In this document: positions 1 to 11,467 of the stretch, piece by piece
Numbering within the stretch: the first letter of the stretch is position 1
Layout of the letters: every line of letters begins with the position of its first letter
From: Sebastes aleutianus
Taxonomy: Eukaryota; Chordata; Actinopteri; Perciformes; Sebastidae
NCBI GenBank assembly: GCA_916700875.1
Contig: CAKAKS010000068.1
Location: 27,993,253-28,057,252, forward strand
Length of the DNA: 64,000 nt
Reading direction: 5' to 3'
The notes under the pieces: model-generated
Told to the model about the DNA's origin: nothing
The model's database searches: none
What the model saw: only the letters and a program-made list of their open reading frames with translations
Translations under genes and position numbers: made by a program

Positions 1-527
1 CATTTACCGCTGATAAGTCTTTTTGTATCTTAATGTAGTGCAGTTTCGTATTTTCTTAACAGACCTATGACTTATAGTAACAATAGCACACGTGTGATCC
101 ATAACATTAATGGTGCCTCTGTTCCATTTAAACGCCCCGATGAACCAGTATGCACGACACCAGACCTCTGGAACTGGTGCACTGAAATAGAAAGCAGACA
201 TTATTAATGTCATTAGTTACACCTGTGTTTCACAAGTCAAAGTGCCCTCTGAGCAAATGGTCTGTTTCCAAGAGGAAGTGTACAATGTATGCAGGTGTGC
301 TGCACACCGCTGATTAAGGAGACAAAGGTGGAGCTATACTTAGCTGGCTTTACATTATTTGTGTTAGGTCCATGTTTCCTACAGTACCTTGTCTTGATAA
401 CAAATAATACAAATACTACGCGGATGCTACATTTGTCAAGATGTTTAGTGGAGTTCGTCTTTGCTTGGGTTGTAAGGTGCTGTCAGATGCCCTTCATTGG
501 CTAATTATCTTCCTCCATCAACCTTCT
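1..527. other. Unassigned non-coding stretch
   Basis: No repeat end, RNA gene or convincing exon is seen. A minus-strand open frame (213 down to 4) follows a pyrimidine-rich AG, but it has no recognisable domain and no strong donor, so I do not call it an exon. Confidence 0.4.
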
Positions 528-1095
528 TTAAAGTCTTCAGTAGGCAGAATGTTTTTGGCATCATTTGGCAAAAATTCCATAATAACTTTTCAGCATATTG
601 TAATTCAATTGTTCTGAGAGATAACTAAACCTCCTCATGGCTCTGCTTTCCGGCTTTAAAAAAATCTAGCCCGTGACGGAAGCCTTTGGCCAAACACAGG
701 TCATTTCAGAGAGAGTGTTCCTATTGAGCGTTCCTATTGGCTGTGCTCCGGCTGGTGGGCGGTGCTTGGTATTTCCTCAACTGATCTCAACATGGCGGCC
801 GGGGCCACAAACTTTCTAATTTTACAGCTAAACAGTACACTACAAGATGATTATGAAAACATTTGAGGCGAGAAATAGGCAATTCAGTAACAGAATGTTG
901 ATTCATATTGATCAGCGCTGCCTAGTTTGACAGTTTGGTCGGAGTTTGCGAGTGATTGACAGCCGGCTCTCATAGATGGCAGCTAGACGGCAGACTCCAG
1001 ATCAGCTCTGACTGGTTGTTTTCTTCCGGTCTGTGAAATCTTGCAGAAGCCATTGGGGGCACCGGAGGACACAGAGGCACATGATTTTGTTTTGC
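528..1095 (+). mobile_element. TTAA-bounded non-autonomous DNA element, copy 1 (3' truncated)
   Basis: This copy starts at TTAA (528-531) followed by AGTCTTCAGTAGGCAGAATG. It aligns by eye over most of its length with 25125-25692 and, in reverse complement, with 38134-38755. The shared core includes the stretch around CAGCATATTGTAATTCAATT and, near the far end, ATCAGCGCTGCCTAGTTTGA. The 3' terminal part seen in the other two copies is missing after about 1095. TTAA at the ends is the target site used by piggyBac-type transposases, so that superfamily is inferred, not proven. This copy keeps an intact CpG-bearing core with CCAAT, GC-box and YY1-like motifs. No transposase frame is present. Confidence 0.75.
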
Positions 1096-2089
1096 TTGTT
1101 TACTGATTCATGTAACAGAATCAATCCAAAGCCTGGTATTCATTTTTGTGGTGAAGACTGCAGTGCAGTGGTAAGACCTCAGAGTCAGGTTGAAGTCAGT
1201 GAAAGCCCAAAAGCTGCAACAACATCAGTGGAAGAAACCAATGAATAGATGGTTATTAAATAGCAGAATACTTTGTTCTGCAGGGTGGCTTTGGAGGTGA
1301 GGCTGGCTGAACGATGGAGGGAAAACGAGTGACTGTTGGACATGTCAAACACAGGCTATTACAAACACGGAGCTGTGTAGTGTGAAATTGCCAAGTGATG
1401 TAGTATTAACCACGCAGTGACTTTGAGAGCGGTATCCTTGGCGACTCGATCATCTATGCAAGCAGCAGGCTAGCACCTGGGAGACGGTGTTAGTTGCCTG
1501 GTCTGAATGCTCTTTAACACTCACTCCGTTATTGTATTTTGTTGGCGGTTAATTGCACCCGTGGTTAAACCTGGGGATTTCCAGTGATCAGATAATCAGC
1601 AGGCCCATAAGGCTGGCTGCCTGTCTGCATGGCTTATTCAATTATTGTCAGTGAATCAATGCAAAGTGTGTCGAATCACAAGTAGGCAGTGAAGACAGCA
1701 AGAGTGGACCTTTGTGAGACATGGAAGCATTTTCTAAGGAAACGTTGAGGGTTCTATCAGTAGCTACTTAAGTATTGGAATTTTAGGTGTCAACCATTTC
1801 TTAGAAGTAGCCTCTTTATTGTATGTTAGTAATGATGAAACATATTGCATACACACTGCAGAGGTGTAATTAATAACATTAATGATCCATTGCACCAGTA
1901 AGCCATGCCAATAAGCAGCCTGGTCTCCTAAAAATGACGTTCCCATACAGCGAAACTGCGTTATGTTTGGAGGGAAACATTTTCTCCCAGATTACGTTTG
2001 TTTCTGACTTCTTTGGGGTGGACAGTTGGATCAAACAAACACAGTATATTTACCAGGAGACTGCTGCTCATGTCCTGTGTGAAAATAAA
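1096..2089. other. Unassigned non-coding stretch
   Basis: I recognise no repeat, RNA or exon here. It could hold unannotated unique sequence. Confidence 0.4.
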
Positions 2090-2262
2090 AGTCGACGCTG
2101 ACTTATTTTAATGTAGGTCTGTAACTTAAATGACGTAACAAACATACTTATTTTAAGCCAAACCGTGCTGTTTTACTGAATATAAACAAGAAGTTTTGTT
2201 GCCTAAACATAACCAAGTAGTTTTGTTGTGTTTTTGTTTTGTTAAGTTTCAATTTACGATGG
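2090..2262 (+). repeat. Fragment of the tRNA-like-box dispersed repeat (body only)
   Basis: The stretch contains CTTATTTTAAGCCAAACC and then two rounds of a 'AAG.AGTTTTGTTG' motif. The same series appears at 19.7-20.1 kb and 62.3 kb in this orientation and, reversed, at 17.8, 22.4 and 63.8 kb. The tRNA-like portion found in fuller copies is absent here. Confidence 0.55.
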
Positions 2263-3734
2263 TAATCATGAGTTTAAAACTGTGACCGTAATGCAGAAGA
2301 AAGTACGTTTCCTTTGGAACACAATTGAGCTTGCAGTTTAGTTCTGTGGGAACATAATTTTGTAGGATAAACATCTTCGAATAAAGCGTTAACGACCCCT
2401 AGTCGGTGCACTATGAGAGTTCTCTGTTTTTTAAATTATGCCAACATTGCCAACATTGCATGTTTTTTGTTTTAAAATTGTAAACATCTGGCTCACACTG
2501 ATTTCATGTGTTAATGAGCAATGCAACAATGTCCCAGATCCTGTGATCGGTGTTCTAAACATAACAGCAATGTTGGGATTTGTATGGGACTTGGTGGCAG
2601 CTGCCAGAGAGGTGTAATTAAAGTTGGGAACATGTTGCAGATGCACAGTTTCAGGTCTAAAATTAAGCATTTTTGGCTTAATTAATTAAACAGAGAAGGA
2701 AATACAGATTTATTGAGTGTGTGCTGTGTTGTTCTCCTGCAGCAGATGCATGATTGTACCAAGAGGTCCTTACTATGAGTGACGTTATGCGTATACACAG
2801 CTTTATATAGTTTTATACTATGTGTTTGTCGTCGGCACATCTGGCATGTCTGTGCGACGGCATATAAATTTGCTTTTGCCCATGCTTGAACGAAATGTGG
2901 TATTGGAGACTGAAGATGTCGGTCTGTCATATCCATGGAAACATTGATAATGGATATTCAGCCTTTCAGATTCTGTTTGAGCTGAGGAGACACATGTGGC
3001 TTGACTTTCAATGCCCTGTACTGGTAGAACGGTGCTGAAGGTCTTTCTTTAGTTCATCACTGGTGCACATTAGAGTGCAAAGTGTTCTGTGAGGACTGAG
3101 AAGTTATCCTTTGCCAAAAACCTTGTCTCTTGTTCTTATGCAATAGTAAGAAATCTACTGATTGGCAATATGTCAGCGGTATGCACTGCTATTTTATGTA
3201 CTTTGTCAAAGTCTCTATTTATCTATTATTCTTTTGTTTTTTATTTCTTCTCCCCAATGTGTAGAGCGCTGTGTAACCTTGAGTGTGTTTCCAACGTACC
3301 AGCAGAGGCTACTTTCTTATTCAGAGTGTGTGTGCTGCAGTAATGTCTGTCACAGCCCATTTCCCTCCAGAATAGAAAATGCCAGCTGACACACAGCTCG
3401 GGATTAACCACGCTGTGTGTCCATGTGTGATGACTGTGTGTGTGTGTGTCCTCTCCGCAGCATACCACCCAGTAAAACCATCAACATTTTGTCTGTGGTG
3501 TGACTGTCACATATTGAAGAAAGTAAATGTTATGTTTTTTGTTAATTATTGCCCCCCTTCACAGTAATGTAAATAACTTCTATATAACCTATATGTAATA
3601 TACCATGAATTTTAGGTATAAGTCTGGCTATATTGGTTGGTCTTTAAAGGCCAGAATTGTAATGGGTTATATATAATGAATTAGTATACAACAGCCTGAA
3701 ATAAGTCCCAACTTCAAGAGGGTTTTTAATGTTC
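2263..3734. other. Unassigned stretch with a short TG run
   Basis: A TG dinucleotide run lies at about 3435-3449. Short open frames on both strands overlap each other around 3.1-3.5 kb and have no recognisable domain. Nothing else is supported. Confidence 0.4.
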
Positions 3735-3833
3735 AATTGTGTTGCTCAGATTGTGTACTCAGATTATACTTAAGTATAAGTACCAATACCACAATGTAAA
3801 TATACTTCATCACAAGTAATAATAATAATGCGT

Positions 3834-3926
3834 GGCCATTTTCAAAGGGGTCCCTTGACCTCTGACCTTAAGATATGTGAATAAAAATGGGTTCTATGGG
3901 TACCCACGAGTCTCCCCTTTACTTTT
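3834..3926 (-). mobile_element. Internal fragment of the GGGCTGTCA TIR element
   Basis: Read in reverse complement, this fragment matches the internal part of the complete element at 11468-12219 (around 11880-11971). Both share GACTCGTGGGTACCCATAG and a nearby AGGTCAGAGGTCAAGGG word. Neither terminal repeat is present. It interrupts the older dispersed repeat around it. Confidence 0.75.
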
Positions 3927-4140
3927 TGAAGAGATAAAAAATGTCCTACAGACGTATTATCAGCTAAAAGTAAAAGTGACTGTGCAGTAGGATCCCCTGT
4001 GACTGATACATTATAATACTGTATATGATATTATTAGATTGTTCATACTGATGCATCAATGTATAAGAAGTGTTTTACTGTTGCAGTTTCTCTAGTTTGA
4101 GCTAGTTTTAACACTTTTAAATACAGTTGTGTAGTTTAGT

Positions 4141-4467
4141 CCAGTGGTTCTCAGCCTGGGCATCAAACCCCCTCCAAAGGGTCACAAGATAAAGCTGAGG
4201 GGTCAGGAGATGATTAATGGGGTACGAAACATAGCAGATTTCATGACACAAATATATGGAATATTCTATGATCTTTGCTCTTTTGTGAAATATTGGAAAG
4301 TTTCACCTCTTTGAACCTTCAATACTTATTCAGCTAAAACCATCTGAGAAGTTTATTGGGAGAAATTGCGAATAACTCTACGACATCTGAAATGTAAAGA
4401 AGTGGGGTTAACAAAGCACTGCTTTTTTGTAAGGGGTCACAAGGCAAAAAAAGTCCAAAACCAATGG
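4141..4467. mobile_element. hAT-like MITE (CCAGTGGTTCTCA ends)
   Basis: The left end CCAGTGGTTCTCAGCC and the right end (reverse complement CCATTGGTTTTGGAC) form imperfect terminal inverted repeats. The inner flanks on both sides carry GGGTCACAAG words, typical of the vertebrate hAT-type 'CAGTGGTTCTCAACC' elements. There is no open frame. The 8-bp flanks do not match convincingly, so the insertion is old. It sits inside the dispersed repeat spanning 3735-5150. Confidence 0.75.
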
Positions 4468-4548
4468 TTTAAAGTTTGGGGTGGTAATGCTGAGAAATGA
4501 GCGAGAGGGCACTGGATTTAAAAAATTATTCAACCAAAAAAACGAGCT

Positions 4549-4643
4549 CAGTGTTGCCAACTCTTTTCCAATGAAAGTAGCTAGCAGCACCAGCCCCAAA
4601 AGTCCCTAAATCTAGCAAGAAAGTCACCAAGTTGGCAACACTG
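4549..4643. mobile_element. 95-bp inverted-repeat element, copy 1
   Basis: The ends are CAGTGTTGCCAACT and AGTTGGCAACACTG, a perfect 14-bp inverted repeat. The internal part shares GAAAGTAGCTAGCAGCAC with the second copy at 45930-46024. That copy has the same 95-bp length, and homology continues about 35 bp beyond each end, so this may be the palindromic core of a longer repeat. Confidence 0.75.
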
Positions 4644-5150
4644 ACAGTCCTTTTAGGCCTTCCTCTAAAGCCACTACCCCAAAAAGTATCATTATGAACA
4701 TAAAACTATCATAATGAACATGAACAACGAACATGACTATTGTTAGAATTCACGGCTGTCTGTCAAGCTAGCAGCTTGTGGAAGACTTTTTTTTTTTTTT
4801 GTCAGAGCATTTGATTTATTGATTGTTGTTGGGATGTAATAAGCATTTCAACAAATGTAAAAAGAAAAATGTATTTGAACAACACTACCAATACTACCTT
4901 TAATCTTTAACAACACATTGTATTTTTTAAACTTATGTATAATATCAATCTGAGAAGTAATGAGTAACTACACCTGGTGAATAAATGTAAAGTAAAAAGT
5001 GCAATATTTCTCTGTGAAATGTGGTGGAGTAATATAAAGTTTCATAAAATGGGAATTCTCAAATATAGAATACTCAAATAAAGTACAACTCATAACTGTA
5101 CTTGAGAACAGTACTTGAACAAATGTACTACTTGCTTTCCACCACCATCT

Positions 5151-7143
5151 GTTGAATGGTATTACATTATGCGGAGAGGTGTTTGGAATGTTTTGTCCAC
5201 TCCATTTATATGGCTGCTCATGTCCTCCACTGGATGAGACTACACTCTGGTAGATAGCATCCTGCAGGCACATAACAGCTGTCCGTGTTATGCTTTGTCA
5301 GTCAGTAACAGGCTTATAATTACATTATTAGCATTCTGGCAAACACAGAATGCGTGTGTTTCCTTTTTCCATACTGCTCTACAAGACTAGCATGTTGCAC
5401 AGTGGAGAGAAGACACCCTTGTGTCTGACCATGTGTTGGATCTGTTCTGATAGGGAGAGGCATATCCTTGTTATAGTTATCGCAGCGTATTATGTGTCGA
5501 TCCTTCGGCACAATATGAAGTGTAGGCTTTCATTTATGCGCTGACCAAAATAGATTCAACCTCTCAGGTGTAGACGTAACTGAATCCTTCATCCAGCCTC
5601 ATTCCTCACTTCATTCTACTTAACGCATACTTTAGCTGAGACCTCTAAAATGCCATTTCAGAGGTCCAGTGGACTATATTAGGCTCATAAATCTGATCCA
5701 TTAGGAACAGTATGTGAGAGGAGAGGATATGAAATCCCCCTACAACACCACATCTGACACCTTGAATGTCATTTTAATCAGTCTGTCACAGTCTGAGCAT
5801 TCCCTCTTTAACCTCTCCTCGCCTCCTTCTCTCTTCTCTTTTATCCATGTATCTTTCACTTTAAATGCAAAACCAATTTAGAGAGATATTGCTCTGCCAG
5901 ACACCATATTAAATTGTCTTCTTATTGGCCAGTTTTAGCCCAGAGTCGTTTAACTTGCTCGCGGTGTTGTGTGGGCTTGATGAGCAGTTCTACTTTGATC
6001 TTCATCACAACCTTTAAACATAATAACAGTGTTCTCCGCTTCAGTTAGTTTTTATAGAAATGTGAAGTTATACTATTATCAAAAAAAAAAAAGGAAAAGC
6101 AGAATCTGAAATTACTGTTGTCAGGAGTGAGGTTATGGTTTAGTGTGTTGACCCTCCAACATCACAAACACAGTAAAAATAATTGTGCTGTCAACCGTGT
6201 GGACAGGGAATGTCTATCACCTACTTGTAGATACTCATAATTTGTAAGGCTTGGTTCATTTAAGGTCTATTCAGTTAGTTAAAATGTCTCTTATTAATAT
6301 TCCAGTTGCACAATAGTCCAGATGCATGACCATATTGCTGTTAAGCTCCAGTGAGTTGTGGCTCGGTCTGACCACAGTGTGCTTCCAGTTTTACTCTTTT
6401 TCTTTCTTTACAAATGCATCTAAACATTTGTTGTATATGTTGATGATATACCAAAGAACATAAGGAAAGGGGTATAGATGGATGTATGGATGGGTGGGTA
6501 GATAGATGTAACTAGTAGGTGATTTGTTTATAACAGGGGGAGAATGTTATTGATCCAAGACAAAACTGACAGAAGGGTGGGACTCAGAAAAAGTTGCAAT
6601 TAAAAATATATCTGCTAATTCAGCACCACGGACAGCGCCATGAATTTATCAATACACAGCTCAGTTAGGCTACTGATATTTCAGAGCCATGTTCGGGACC
6701 ATAGATTCTAACTTGCACAAACCTCAGTCAGATAAAGGATCAATGATTCAGGCAGACTATTGCACTCTCTCTGCTACTAGAAGATGGAGAGGGGGATGAC
6801 AGGTTAACAAGGGGGATGGCATCTGACCCTCAAATCACCTACTGGATATAATTTACTTAAAACAATGCATCATTACCCGTCATGTAAACTCTCTTAATCA
6901 TCTATTTCTTGTGCGCAAGTGTGTCTCTGATTTGCCTCATGTAATTGTCTGTTAGAAAAACAGAAAATATGAAGATTCTACATGCTGAAATGAAAGTGAT
7001 GTTGTGACATTGAGGATTGAGAAAGTTTGGTATGGTTTGTCACTTGTTTTCCATTAACAGCGACCAACAACTGGAAATGAGAAGAGAAAATATTTGGGAA
7101 ATGGCATCTTTTAGAATGTATTTCAACTCACTAAAGGTATTAC
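5151..7143. other. Unassigned stretch with simple repeats
   Basis: It holds an A run near 6080 and a degenerate GATG/GGAT simple repeat at about 6472-6508. No exon, RNA gene or TIR element is recognised. Confidence 0.4.
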
Positions 7144-7347
7144 CCAGAGCCTGGTTCTGCTCAAGGTTTCTACCCATTAAAGGGAAGTTCTGTCTTGACT
7201 GTCCGGCAAATTTCATGCTCATGGGGGATCTTTTGTTGGGTCTCTAAATTATAGAGTATGGCCTACACCTGCTCTATATGAAAAGCATCTTGAGATAACT
7301 TATTATGATTTGACGCTATATAAAATTGAAGAGAATTGAAATTGAAT
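7144..7347 (+). mobile_element. L2-type LINE 3' tail
   Basis: The stretch contains CTCAAGGTTTCTACCCATTA, then CTCATGGGGGATC, then GACGCTATATAAAATTGAA, and ends in short ATTGAA-type repeats. This succession is characteristic of 3' ends of L2-clade LINEs in fish. There is no reverse transcriptase sequence, as expected for a 5'-truncated insertion. The overlapping short frames on both strands are not genes. Confidence 0.75.
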
Positions 7348-7652
7348 TACCATCAGACTAAAACCCCCCATTTCTTTCTTTCTTTTTAATTTTCTTTTTG
7401 TTCTTTTATGTTTAGCTTTTGTCTTGTTTAATCAGTGACCTGTTGATAGGGAGAGTAAGGGGTACGACTGTTAACATTGTTCCGGTTCTTATGGGGTTGG
7501 GTGGAGAGAAGAGGGGACTATGGGGATATTTAAAACTGAATAAAAGAGAGGGATTATCAGGATTATCTTTCCGGTTTTCCTGTGAACTATTTGTAGTTCT
7601 TATTACAGTATGTCAAGGAATATGATAATGTGGTTGGATCTCAGTTATGTTC
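7348..7652. other. Unassigned non-coding stretch
   Basis: An AT-rich stretch with a pyrimidine tract near 7370-7400. Nothing is recognised. Confidence 0.35.
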
Positions 7653-7900
7653 TAGGGCTGCCCCCTCTTAGTTGATTAATCGATCTTAGTCGACTAAGAT
7701 TGTTTTAGTCGATTCATCTTTTTTATGCTTTTTCCAAACTGAATGACTTATTTCCAGGAAACGTATGAGCACATTTCTGGTAAACACAAGAATTAAAGTG
7801 GTGCTTTTGTGTGATTCTCTGGGGAGAAATTCAGTTTTACAGATCTGTTGATTAAATTCAGGAAGCACTGTTTCGAAGTAGCCATTGATCAAAGTAGTAT
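7653..7900 (+). mobile_element. hAT-like element, left end only
   Basis: It opens with TAGGGCTGCCCCCTCTTAG followed by overlapping GATTAATCGAT/GTCGACTAAG motifs typical of teleost hAT-type termini. The expected opposite end (GGGGGCAGCCCTA) is not found in the next 1.5 kb. The right limit is arbitrary, and homologous internal sequence may run further, possibly to about 8400. Confidence 0.55.
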
Positions 7901-9274
7901 GACTCTCACCTTTTAAAATAAATCACTCTCTCCTGCACTTACAGTGATACCGTATGCCAGCTCACTCTTTGTTTCCTGTGCAAACATCAGGTTCCCGAAT
8001 ACGATCAAAAACATGATAAACAATCATAACACTTGTGTGCATCTAAGTCACAGAGGAAGTGTGGTCCACTGAGATGAACAGAAAGCCCGGTCAGCCGTGA
8101 CATAACAGGCTCAGCACCCAGCAGAGCCAATCCCGTCATGACCAGACCAGTTCAGGATAATGAAACACCCAGCAAGACCTTCCATTACCTGCTGTGGTTC
8201 AACACCCTGGAGAAGCCATGGGTAGGCGGCTGAATGTTCTGAGCTCCCAAGTATGCCCGCTGGCACAATAAAATGCTGCACGCAACGTTGGCAGGCACAT
8301 TAGGTCAGTGCACTTAATATCTTTCATTATGTTTGTTTTGCAGTTAAAGCAGCTGTTGGTCACTTGTTTAAAACAAATAGCCCGACTAGCGTGAAAGAAA
8401 AAGGTTCTAGGTGCTCCAGGATGTCTAGTAATGAAAAACTAAAGCTTCCGCAGAACCAAGGAAAACAAATGGCTTTAGAAATGAGACACCACTTCTGCCA
8501 TTAGATTTATTTGCTTGTTTTCTTCAAATAAATAAATCCAGTGATGTTTTGGCCACCAAAGGCCTTCAACAATATGTTGGGGATTGCACTTTTGTCATTT
8601 GTCAAATAACAAAGCAGATAAAGATGTTTCCTGTTCTGCCCAAACACACAAAAACACACAATTGCCAGACATTTTATGGAGGCGAAACCATTCAGTGATT
8701 GATTGGTATTAATAAAGTCATTGTGGGACGCAGAGAGGCTAATATTAATTTCCCTAAGGAATGGACAGCAGCTTTCTGCATTCATATGAGGGACAAATAA
8801 GCATTGTAATATAAGAGAATATTCATTGTTATAGATTAAAAGATTTCGGTCTGAATAACATTTTATTGCAACAACTGGGCTGACAATGTGTCAAGTCCCT
8901 TTTGGCTAAATGATGATGACTCAGTTATTCTGCGATATGGCTTCAATTTTATCCTTTAAAAACTCCTAAATAAGGCTATGTGTCGAAATGCATTGGTTGG
9001 CTTGCAGGTCAGACTCCTCCAGTATGTGAGATAGTGTTACCGAGTAGTCTTTCACATTTACCCAGACAACACAGCAGTGTGAGCGTCGCTACACGGGAGC
9101 AAAGTACTGTGCACAGTGTCAGAGGTAGCATCCGTCTGTCACATGCTGCATCCACCTGTAGCGCTGTATGTCCAAACATTTAGATTTCTGAGGAGCGTGA
9201 CCTTCAGCAGATTGTAATGCATAATGTATGAACAACAAAAAATGTGCACCGTTTTAGCTGAATGATCCCCCCAC

Positions 9275-9312
9275 GCACACACACACACACCACACATAGA
9301 GAGAGAGAGAGA
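9275..9312. repeat. CA/GA compound microsatellite
   Basis: A CA run is followed, after a short break, by a GA run. It is directly visible. Confidence 0.9.
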
Positions 9313-10038
9313 ATGGCAGAACATTCAAAAAAGTAATGCATTTTAAGAAGCATATATAATCTTCAATCATTTTATCCACTCTGCAATGACCTTTTGGAAA
9401 CAGGGCTAGACAGTACCTAATGTGTGTTTGCTTCTTTTTGTATATTTTGTAGATTTAAATGACATTACAGACTGAACAATAGGCTGAATAAATATGTAAA
9501 TTAGTGTTTAACTAATCATATACCTGCAGCATATATGTGCTTTATTAATTTAAACAATATTTTATGTTGGATTATTCAAGATATGATTAAGTGTAAGTCA
9601 AAACTCACTTTGAATTATGCCTAAACTTGTATGATTTGAGAAAAAAAAAATGCATTTTCACTTTTAATAAACTGCCTGTAAGGTTACACTTACTCAAACC
9701 CATCTAGACAATGAAGGTGAAGTGAAAGTTTTGGCCCATAATGCAGCTCCCAGTGTTACCTTTAGAGATGATAAAGTGTAATGACCCCGATCCCTGCCAG
9801 GTGGAAGCTATAGCCAACACAGAGAGACAGCTAATCAATGTTTGGTGAGTCATTCTTGATGATTTATGGAGATGATTCAGCGGAATGTAGTTGATTCTGG
9901 CCTGAGAACCAAAATGCACTGGAAAAACACCATTTGTTATTGGGATATACAGGGCTTATGTGGGAACACAGTGGGCATGGTGCAAAGTATACTGCAGTAT
10001 ATACTTGTAGTTTTGGTTTAAACCATGCAAAACCCTGG

Positions 10039-10058
10039 TTTGTTTGTTTGTTTGTTTG
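10039..10058. repeat. (TTTG)5 microsatellite
   Basis: Five perfect TTTG units are visible. Confidence 0.9.
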
Positions 10059-10389
10059 TCTGCACAAGTGGTAAAATCTCCCCAGCTGTACAAGTGCATT
10101 CCAGTTTGTGATGGGCTGTTTCATTTATTACAAGAAACGTTTACTATGTTGAAGTAATGTCTGACAATTGATGTCTTCATGGTGATTGTTATAACGTCTT
10201 TTGCAGCAATATTATTAAACCAAATGTAATCACATTGAATCATTCGTACATCTGTGAACCCATTTTGAAAAATACTTTGTCATTTTGGGTAGTTTGCTTA
10301 TTTGCTTTCTTGCCAAGAAATAGATGAGAAAATGCTACCCTGTCTGTACACTAAATATGAAACTACCAACAGCTACATTCATATGTAGA

Positions 10390-10870
10390 ATCTGTAGGCA
10401 ACGGGACAAGATGTTGTCATCGGAAGCGTTCTGGTTTATGGTAGTCTGAGTAGTATTGACCAATCACGTTCAAGCAGGCTTTGGTTGAATGCAGGTAAAC
10501 AGTCTGTGTGGAGAGCAAAAAAGGTGGAACGCATTGGCCAAAATGCAGTCTTGGAACACACCGGCTATCGTCTGACGATGATTTAGCTTTTTATATTGGT
10601 TTAAAAAAAGCTTATAAACTGGCTACTTGTGAAACAATGCAGTCATACATGACGTCTCTCAACTCCAGCTCCAGCCTCGTGCCTCAAGTTGCTAATCAGA
10701 CTGTAAACATTGAACAGCACACGGAAAAGCAAGATTTTGCCCGGCTACACCGGATCCCCAGAAATATAGCCCCTCGCCCCCAGAGGTTTATCCGTCGTCA
10801 GATCGATAGCGAATGGGTTCCGAGATTGCCGCAATTTTAGCAGAGACATTTTTTTTTCATGCTGACTAAC
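10390..10870 (+). repeat. Probable dispersed repeat with a long open frame
   Basis: This is a more GC- and CpG-rich block than its surroundings. It includes CCAATCACG near 10461 and an open frame from about 10508 to 10840 (110 codons, opening at GTG rather than ATG). The frame's C-terminal part is basic and proline-rich (RIPRNIAPRPQRFIRRQI). I recognise the block as similar to sequence dispersed in fish genomes but cannot name the family. It could be the 5' part of a retroelement or DNA transposon, or an exapted fragment. No catalytic motif is visible. Confidence 0.4.
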
Positions 10871-10979
10871 TGCTGTTCAGCAAAGACCTTTCTGAAACTA
10901 TTGGCATGTCTCACTGTTGTTTTGAAGCCATCAGTAAAGTACGATGGCTTATTTTTGCACAGTGGATGATATTGTACTT

Positions 10980-11111
10980 TCAGTTTGCGTCAAAATTGCC
11001 CAGCAAGGAAAGTTCCTGGATATTGGTTATATTGTTCATACAGATGAGCAAGCATTCTTGAGCCACCTTAAGACACAGCTCAGCAAAACGCTGACACTGT
11101 ATGACCTGGGT
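10980..11111 (-). CDS. Weak candidate terminal exon, unknown product
   Basis: On the minus strand a pyrimidine-rich tract ending in TTTGGTGTTTCACAG is followed at 11111 by an open frame of 43 codons and a stop (10982-10980), phase 0. The peptide includes QRFAELCLKVAQECLLICM, which would form an amphipathic, cysteine-bearing helix. I recognise no family. The strand agrees with the other candidate at 46113-46265, but they are 35 kb apart and nothing links them. An open stretch of this size with a good acceptor can occur by chance in 64 kb, so it may be nothing. Confidence 0.15.
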   Translation of the reverse strand, partial: TQVIQCQRFAELCLKVAQECLLICMNNITNIQELSLLGNFDAN

Positions 11112-11467
11112 CTGTGAAACACCAAAAAGCAAAGTGAGAATGGGGATCTTTCCGGGAAACACATTACTGGAAGTGCAATATGAAGCATTATCACAGGATG
11201 AGACTGTTGATGTTAATGGATTCTTTTAATCTCTATCGACTTGTTGTTTCCTCCTCTTCTTTGAATCTGTGTGTATGTGTCTATGAGTATCAGCCAGAGG
11301 GATGATAATGACACTTGACTCAACTCTACATTTAGTCATGCTCAAAACAGATAAGTCCAAATATAACATCAAAGTCCTGTTACAAATCCAACAAGCCTTT
11401 TTTTAATGATATCATTAATACATAAGTTGAATTAGTTACCCAATGAGAAAAATGTGTCATAGATAGA
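11112..11467. other. Unassigned non-coding stretch
   Basis: Nothing is recognised apart from a short AGAT run immediately before the element that follows. Confidence 0.35.

Larger units (their letters stand above)
3735..5150 (+). repeat. Old dispersed teleost repeat, split by insertions
   Basis: Three blocks read as consecutive parts of one roughly 0.6-0.7 kb dispersed repeat rich in 'AAGTA' words: 3735-3825, 3946-4140 and about 4915-5150. The last block ends in the motif CTTTCCACCACC. Between the blocks lie a fragment of another element (3834-3926), an hAT-like MITE (4141-4467) and a 95-bp inverted-repeat element (4549-4643). A second, uninterrupted partial copy is at 50200-50456. The family is recognised from memory of fish genomes. 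It is non-coding and its class is unknown to me. Confidence 0.65.
7901..10389. other. Unassigned stretch
   Basis: Apart from microsatellites at 9275-9312 and 10039-10058, nothing is recognised. The segment 8040-8300 is relatively GC-rich and could be internal transposon sequence continuing from 7653. A 92-codon minus-strand frame (8785 to 8507) has no recognisable features. Confidence 0.4.
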
